Virus record (IMG/VR): IMGVR_UViG_3300045136_000058
Span: 1 to 26,417 of that record
From: a virus
Strand: one strand, 5' to 3'
DNA: 26,417 nt
Part shown: piece after piece, positions 22,144 to 26,417 of the stretch
Layout of the letters: each line of letters opens with the position of its first letter
How positions within the stretch are numbered: position 1 is the stretch's first letter
Made by a program: the position numbers and the translations under genes
The notes under the pieces: model-generated
Told to the model about the DNA's origin: nothing
Databases searched by the model: none
What the model saw: only the letters and a program-made list of their open reading frames with translations

Positions 22144-22394
22144 ATGAATTGCATTTCAATCGCTTGTCAATTGCTTTTTTGAATTTAAAAAATATAAATT
22201 AGTTTTAAGGCCGATTTTTTCGCATTAGAACGATTTTCTTTTTTCGCTAATATTTGTACTTGCCGAAATGAAATAATTAAACCTGGCACAAGCCATTGCG
22301 TTTGTGTGCGTTATCAAACATTTGGAAGAGTTGTGCTGAAAAGTTTTTTGTTGGGCCGGCCGGCGTTAAAAATTTTTTTAATGATTAGCATAAT

Positions 22395-22459
22395 TATATA
22401 TTTAAATATATATAGTTAGTTAGTGCGGCCTAAAAATTTTTTCGCAAAAAATTTTTTGC
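22395..22459. repeat. A/T palindromes and phased A-tracts upstream of the recombination operon
   Basis: TATATATTTAAATATATA (22395-22412) is an 18-bp perfect palindrome, and GCAAAAAATTTTTTGC (22444-22459) a 16-bp one. A-to-T junctions at 22436/37, 22451/52 and about 22466/67 are 15 bp apart. Such tracts bend DNA and melt easily. A further weakly similar palindrome lies in the 16273 promoter. Confidence 0.55.
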
Positions 22460-22509
22460 TTTAGAATTTTTTTTTAAATCTTTGCTCGTGTAATTCAACC
22501 ACAAAGCAT

Positions 22510-24366
22510 ATGGTAATCAAAAAAATCAAAATCAGCCAATTCAAGGGCATTCACGCACTTGAATTTGAACTCGGCCAAACGACAAGAATTTCAGGCCGCA
22601 ACGGTTCAGGAAAGACCACAATCCTTGACGCAATCTACTGGTGCTTATTCGGAAAAAACCTGGAAGACGCCAAAGATTTCGGCGTGAAGCCTTATGGTTC
22701 CAGGAACGCCGAGCCGACCGTAGAGTTGACAATTGATGTCAACGGTAAACAATTCAAGCTGCGCCGTACACTCAAAGAAAAGTGGACAAGGGTGCGGGGC
22801 GCTAATGAGTTGACCCTTACCGGCCACGAAACCGAGTACGCCGTGGACGATGTAATCGTCTCGGCTACACAGTTCAACGCTTTCGCTGAAGATATTACCG
22901 GCGGTGAGCAATTATTTAAGGTTCTAAGCTCACCTAAGTATTTTTCGAACTACTTTAATGTCAAAGAGCGCCGCAAGATGCTTGCCGAGGCGCTGGAACT
23001 GGCTCAGATTGAGCAGGCGCTCAAAAAACAGTACGAGCTGCCTGAAGATGTGGAAGGCCTGGCCAATACCGTACGGGCCAAGAAAGCACGGCTGAAGGAT
23101 GATTTGCAGCAGTTCCCAATACGTATCGCCGAGCTTGAGCACTCGATACTTGAAGTCCCGGAACATCAGAAGCTACTGGACGAGAAGCAGCAACTTCAGG
23201 CGTGGCTTCTCGAATTGAACTTGCAAGAGAAAGCAATAGCAGTGCATTCCGAGCAGCTGATGCAAGAATATAACCGCAAGCTGCAAGAGGTTGAGAAGCA
23301 GCGGCAAGCAATACGGAAGCAATTTATCGAGCTTGAAAACCGCAAGACACTTGCAATAACTAAGTATCAGGAAGATTTAGCAGTCTTCACCCATGCGCAG
23401 CGGCAATTTGAAGAGCTTCAAAGCCAGCTTGAACGCTATACACTTGAAAAGAATCAACTTGTTAGCGAGCTGGAAAGTCTAAGAAAGGAATTTCTGCAAG
23501 TCGGTAATGAAATATATCAACCGATAACTGGAGGCAAATGCCAGTACTGTGGGCAGCCGCTACCGGCCGAGAAGCTGGATGAGCAGAACCAGAAAATGCA
23601 GCTTGAGTTTAACGAAAGCAAGAGGCGGCGCCTTGCACAGATTGAAGAGCGAGGCAAGCTGGTACGTAAGCAAGCGGACGACCTTGAAGCAAGACTCGCT
23701 TCTATAACCTCGCATCTGAATGAACTCGCTTCTAAGATTAAACAGCCGCAAGAACCTGTTTTTGATGAACGTAAAAAACTTGAATTGCAGCAGCAGCTGG
23801 AAGCAATCAAAGACCCCGAACCGCCGGTAATCAGTACCAGCGACATCAGCAGCAAGCGTGAAGAACTTAATGCAAGGATAAATGCTATTGATGTGGAATT
23901 GGCGAAGATTGAAATCAATAACAAGACCCGTGCACGCATTACCGAACTGAATACGCAGTGGGGTGCGATGAGTAATGAACTGGCAGAGCTCGAACGACTG
24001 GAAATCAAGATTGACGAGTACAACGTTCGGCTCAGTCAGATGGTAGAAGATGTTGCCGTGCAACAAATCGGTGACCCGAACCTCAAGATAAGGCTGTACA
24101 AGGTACTTCTGAACAAGAACCTTGAGACAACTTGTGACATCGTGCTGGTGCAGGAAGGCAGGGAAGTACCGTTCAAAGACTTGAACCATGCCTCGCAAGT
24201 GCACGTCGGCTGCAAGCTGATACAGTTCCTGAGCCGCAAGCTGAACCGTCAAGCCCCGGTAATTATTGACAACGCTGAATCACTGAACCAATTACCGGAC
24301 GTGAGCGTACAAAAAATTGCAACTTTTGTTACAGAATCTGAAATGGAAATCGTAAATTTAAACTAA
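22510..24366 (+). CDS. Rad50/SbcC-like recombination ATPase with zinc hook
   Basis: 618 residues. Residues 1-150 form an SMC-type ATPase head with Walker A GRNGSGKT (29-36) and a Q-loop-like ATQFNAF (119-125). Residues ~155-330 and ~355-510 are coiled coils flanking a CQYCGQPL zinc-hook motif (Cys344, Cys347). The C-terminal head contains NHASQVHVGCKLIQFL where the LSGGE signature is expected, and Walker B VIIDNAE (584-590). The family tethers and processes DNA ends. It is shorter than cellular SbcC (~1000) and its signature motif is unorthodox. No SbcD/Mre11 nuclease gene is in the window. First gene of the rightward operon, 12 nt before recT. Confidence 0.88.
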   Translation: MVIKKIKISQFKGIHALEFELGQTTRISGRNGSGKTTILDAIYWCLFGKNLEDAKDFGVKPYGSRNAEPTVELTIDVNGKQFKLRRTLKEKWTRVRGANELTLTGHETEYAVDDVIVSATQFNAFAEDITGGEQLFKVLSSPKYFSNYFNVKERRKMLAEALELAQIEQALKKQYELPEDVEGLANTVRAKKARLKDDLQQFPIRIAELEHSILEVPEHQKLLDEKQQLQAWLLELNLQEKAIAVHSEQLMQEYNRKLQEVEKQRQAIRKQFIELENRKTLAITKYQEDLAVFTHAQRQFEELQSQLERYTLEKNQLVSELESLRKEFLQVGNEIYQPITGGKCQYCGQPLPAEKLDEQNQKMQLEFNESKRRRLAQIEERGKLVRKQADDLEARLASITSHLNELASKIKQPQEPVFDERKKLELQQQLEAIKDPEPPVISTSDISSKREELNARINAIDVELAKIEINNKTRARITELNTQWGAMSNELAELERLEIKIDEYNVRLSQMVEDVAVQQIGDPNLKIRLYKVLLNKNLETTCDIVLVQEGREVPFKDLNHASQVHVGCKLIQFLSRKLNRQAPVIIDNAESLNQLPDVSVQKIATFVTESEMEIVNLN

Positions 24367-24378
24367 ACTTTAACGCAT

Positions 24379-25254
24379 ATGGAACAGACGACAGTACCTA
24401 CTACTCAGAGGTTGAACATTTCTGAAATTGTGAACAAGCTGGAACAAACCGTTCAACAACTGCAAGAAAAAGGCAGCTTACAACTGCCGGCTGATTACAG
24501 TGCAGGTAATGCACTGCGTGCCGCAGCGCTGATATTGTCAGAGCTGAAAACAAAAGACGACAAACCGGTAACCGAAGCCTGCACCGGTGCATCAATTAAC
24601 AACGCACTGCTGCGCATGCTTACGTTCGGACTTAACCCTATGCGCAATCAATGCTACTTCGTACCTTACGGTAACGAGCTCGTGCTGATGGTTAGCTACT
24701 TCGGTAAACTTGCAATGGCAAGACGTGCAGGACTCGAGTTTATTAACCCGAACGTAGTGTATGAAGGCGATGACTTTGAGTACACCGTCAACCCTGATAC
24801 GGGTCAGAAGATTTTAGTCCGGCATAAGCAAGCACTGAAAAACATCAGCGATGACAAGATGCTTGGTGCTTATGCTATTTACCGGGTAAGCGGCATCACT
24901 AATATGGAAGTGATGACGGTAAAGGAAATCAAACAAGCGTGGCTGCAAGGTGCAGCGTATGGAAGAGAAGGCAAGAAGAGCACGCACGATAAATTCGGGC
25001 ATGAGATGGCCGTAAAGACCGTTATGAACCGTGCACTGAAGCGTGTAATAAATGCCAGCAGCGATGCGATGCAGCTCGGTTGGATTGATGATGAAGAAGA
25101 TATGGTTGAACAACCCGAAAGCAAGCTGGAAACCATCGAGCTGGAAGAGCCCAAGAATGAACAACAGCCGGTAGCTGAGATAAAGCAACAGGAAAGTAAG
25201 CCCGAAAAAGAGGCGCAAAATGCTGATAACCAGCAAGTTCAGTTGAGTTTTTAA
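24379..25254 (+). CDS. recT: RecT-family single-strand annealing protein
   Basis: 291 residues. The core (ALRAAALILSEL, SINNALLRMLTFGLNPMRNQCYFVPYGNELVLMVSYFGKLAMARRAG, about 45-118; ISDDKMLGAYAIYRVSGITNMEVMTVKEIKQAW; HEMAVKTVMNRALKRVINAS) is a textbook RecT/Bet-type sequence. The protein binds ssDNA and anneals complementary strands during phage recombination. The last ~55 residues are a Glu/Gln/Lys-rich, probably disordered tail ending VQLSF. Lies between the SbcC-like ATPase and an MBL-fold hydrolase, making a recombination module. Start ATG follows a 'gcat' context like the upstream gene. Confidence 0.95.
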   Translation: MEQTTVPTTQRLNISEIVNKLEQTVQQLQEKGSLQLPADYSAGNALRAAALILSELKTKDDKPVTEACTGASINNALLRMLTFGLNPMRNQCYFVPYGNELVLMVSYFGKLAMARRAGLEFINPNVVYEGDDFEYTVNPDTGQKILVRHKQALKNISDDKMLGAYAIYRVSGITNMEVMTVKEIKQAWLQGAAYGREGKKSTHDKFGHEMAVKTVMNRALKRVINASSDAMQLGWIDDEEDMVEQPESKLETIELEEPKNEQQPVAEIKQQESKPEKEAQNADNQQVQLSF

Positions 25255-25271
25255 TTAAAAAAAATGCAAAA

Positions 25272-26063
25272 ATGTCAAGTACAGAATTGTTTAAAAAACA
25301 TTTTGGTGACCAATCAGCAGTAGTTGATTTGAGGCACCCAAACATGGAAAAGTTCTTTAGTGAGCTTGCTCAAGAATGCTTGCTGGAAGAAATACCACTT
25401 TCGAGAATAGAATTCGCAGTGACCGGTACCGGTAGCAGCGGTAACGGCTACGTCCTGAATTACGACAACTACTCGATAGTAATTGAAGCAGGCCTGCCGT
25501 TTAAAAAAGTATTGCCTTTCGTACGAGGCATGATTCAACTGGTTATTGTTAGCCACGAGCACGGTGACCATGCTAAGTATCTGCCGGACTATAAGCTGCG
25601 AGGCTATCGCATCTTGACAAAGTACGGCTATGCTTCCGGTAGCCTGATAGTGAAGCCTTTCAAAGTGCAGCACGATGTCGAGACGTACGGCTACCTCATG
25701 AGGGTGCAAGACCACTACCTGGCATATATTACCGATGCTTTCGAGGCTAACTTTAAATTCACAAAACTTGACACGCTCATAATCGAAGCATCGTACGATG
25801 ATGAACTACTGGAAGAAAGTGGCTTGTCCGGTAGCATACCGCCGTTCCTGTATCAGCGCATAAAGCAGTCGCATCTTTCATTTCAGAAGTCAGTAGAGGC
25901 AGTGGCTCGTATTGAAAAAGACTGCGCACTGAAGAATGTTATATTTATCCATTTGTCAGCGCAGCGTTCGGACGAGAACAAGCTACTGAACATGGCAAGA
26001 CAAGTAACCGGTGCAAGAATCTACGTTGCAAGAAGTGGTGAAATTTACAAGTTAACTTTATGA
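25272..26063 (+). CDS. MBL-fold hydrolase, probable nuclease partner of RecT
   Basis: 263 residues. Metallo-beta-lactamase signature HEHGDH at 95-100, with further likely ligands His134 (VQHD), Asp155 (ITDAF) and His201 (SHLS). TGTGSSGNGYVL (51-62) and IIEASYDDELL are typical of the WalJ/YycJ-like MBL branch. A ~40-residue N-terminal extension precedes the fold. MBL genes next to recT are common in phages and presumed to supply a nuclease, an inference here. ATG 25272 chosen; an earlier ATG at 25264 is in another, short frame. Stop overlaps the next start as ATGA. Confidence 0.88.
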   Translation: MSSTELFKKHFGDQSAVVDLRHPNMEKFFSELAQECLLEEIPLSRIEFAVTGTGSSGNGYVLNYDNYSIVIEAGLPFKKVLPFVRGMIQLVIVSHEHGDHAKYLPDYKLRGYRILTKYGYASGSLIVKPFKVQHDVETYGYLMRVQDHYLAYITDAFEANFKFTKLDTLIIEASYDDELLEESGLSGSIPPFLYQRIKQSHLSFQKSVEAVARIEKDCALKNVIFIHLSAQRSDENKLLNMARQVTGARIYVARSGEIYKLTL

Positions 26064-26417
26064 AAAAGACTAAAACACAAACACACGTCGAGCGTATACT
26101 GATGGAAATACCGGATGCAAGGTATCATCTGGATTTGCTTTATGCTCTAGTCTGGATACGTGAAAGCAAAGCCAAGATAGTTAGTGAATTTTTAGCTGAA
26201 TTAAAAAGCAGCAAGCTCTCACATCCTGCCACGATAAACCGTTGGCGGCAGCGGATACTATCAAGCACGGGCATTAAGTTCAAGCAGCGACAAGACAGTA
26301 AGCCTCTTAAGTACGATATAAAGAAGATACTTGAACAGTTCCCGGAATATCGGGACAACGACCTCGCATTGATAGCTGATATTTGGGCCAACGACCTGAA
26401 AAAACTTGGCTATGCTA
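26060..26417 (+). CDS. Hypothetical protein, partial (3' end outside window)
   Basis: Frame opens at ATG 26060 with a 4-nt ATGA overlap to the MBL gene and is open to the right edge (119 residues visible). Basic and helical: MKKTKTQTHVERILMEIPDARYHLDLLYALVWIRESKAKI, then HPATINRWRQRILSSTGIKF, which could be a helix-turn-helix, and EQFPEYRDNDLALIADIWANDLKKLGYA. No recognised family. As part of the recombination operon, a replication- or DNA-related role is likely by context only. Confidence 0.7.
   Translation, partial: MKKTKTQTHVERILMEIPDARYHLDLLYALVWIRESKAKIVSEFLAELKSSKLSHPATINRWRQRILSSTGIKFKQRQDSKPLKYDIKKILEQFPEYRDNDLALIADIWANDLKKLGYA

Larger units (their letters stand above)
21824..22509. 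other. AT-rich non-coding region, candidate origin and divergent control region
   Basis: About 690 nt between divergent replication and recombination operons with no credible ORF. It holds an inverted repeat (21897-21911), a 33-bp direct repeat pair 106 bp apart (21952 and 22058), a hairpin with flanking GCGAAAAATCG repeats (22119-22143), long T/C tracts, a GGCCGGCC island (22354-22361), an 18-bp A/T palindrome (22395-22412) and evenly spaced A5-6T6 tracts. Repeats plus an AT-rich segment beside a DUF4373 initiator gene fit an origin; no function is demonstrated. Confidence 0.6.

Noticed and set aside
22119-22224. CRISPR array
   Set aside because: Repeats are 10-12 nt and not regularly interspersed with unique spacers; no array was found anywhere in the window.
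21824-22509. Short ORFs in the candidate origin region
   Set aside because: All are very short, low-complexity and lack a plausible start context or protein-like composition.
23560-24252. 230-residue minus-strand ORF
   Set aside because: Antisense to the SbcC-like coding sequence, which has clear motifs on both sides; no independent evidence.
25264-25320. Earlier ATG ahead of the MBL gene
   Set aside because: Belongs to a different frame that stops within about 20 codons.

Overview
The window reads as a contiguous piece of a tailed double-stranded DNA phage (siphovirus type, HK97-like capsid) of a Bacteroidota host. The phage assignment rests on large terminase, portal, prohead protease, major capsid, tail tube and tape-measure genes in canonical order. 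The host assignment is inferred from Bacteroidota-type promoters (TTG - 21 nt - TAnnTTTG), A-rich leaders without clear Shine-Dalgarno sites, a DUF4373 replication protein and Bacteroidota-like tail proteins. No integrase, repressor or lysis gene was recognised, so lifestyle cannot be judged from this window.

Layout. (1) Positions 16060 to 1, minus strand: three tRNA genes, an ASCH-domain protein, a ParB-like/DNA methyltransferase fusion, small and large terminase, a small membrane protein, portal, a 57-residue protein missed by length filters, prohead protease, major capsid, two connector-type proteins, tail tube, a two-helix membrane protein, a tail-completion-like protein, a probable tail assembly chaperone, tape measure, and four distal tail genes, the last running off the left edge. 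Genes are tightly packed, often with 4-nt ATGA overlaps. (2) Positions 16061-16323: divergent control region with a promoter on each strand, G-tracts and short tandem repeats. (3) Positions 16351-18960, plus strand: small genes of unknown function, including three copies of one acidic domain (one frame-broken, one fused to a Cys-rich module), separated by GC-rich hairpins and closed by a terminator. (4) Positions 21823 to 18965, minus strand: replication-type module (winged-helix protein, DUF4373 protein, a second replication-like protein and small unknowns). (5) Positions 21824-22509: about 690 bp of AT-rich non-coding DNA with direct repeats, hairpins and palindromes, the best candidate for an origin/control region. 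(6) Positions 22510 to the right edge, plus strand: recombination module with a Rad50/SbcC-like ATPase, RecT annealase, an MBL-fold hydrolase and an unknown partial gene.

How the parts fit: region 1 packages DNA and builds virions, with the methyltransferase and tRNAs as probable host-interaction factors; regions 4 and 6 flank the candidate origin and probably handle replication and recombination; region 3 looks like an early accessory set. Most notable: three genes broken by a -1 frame change close to their start codons, each restored by a single added A; two of three tRNAs with abnormal anticodon arms; the amplified small-protein family; and the repeat-rich region between the replication and recombination modules.
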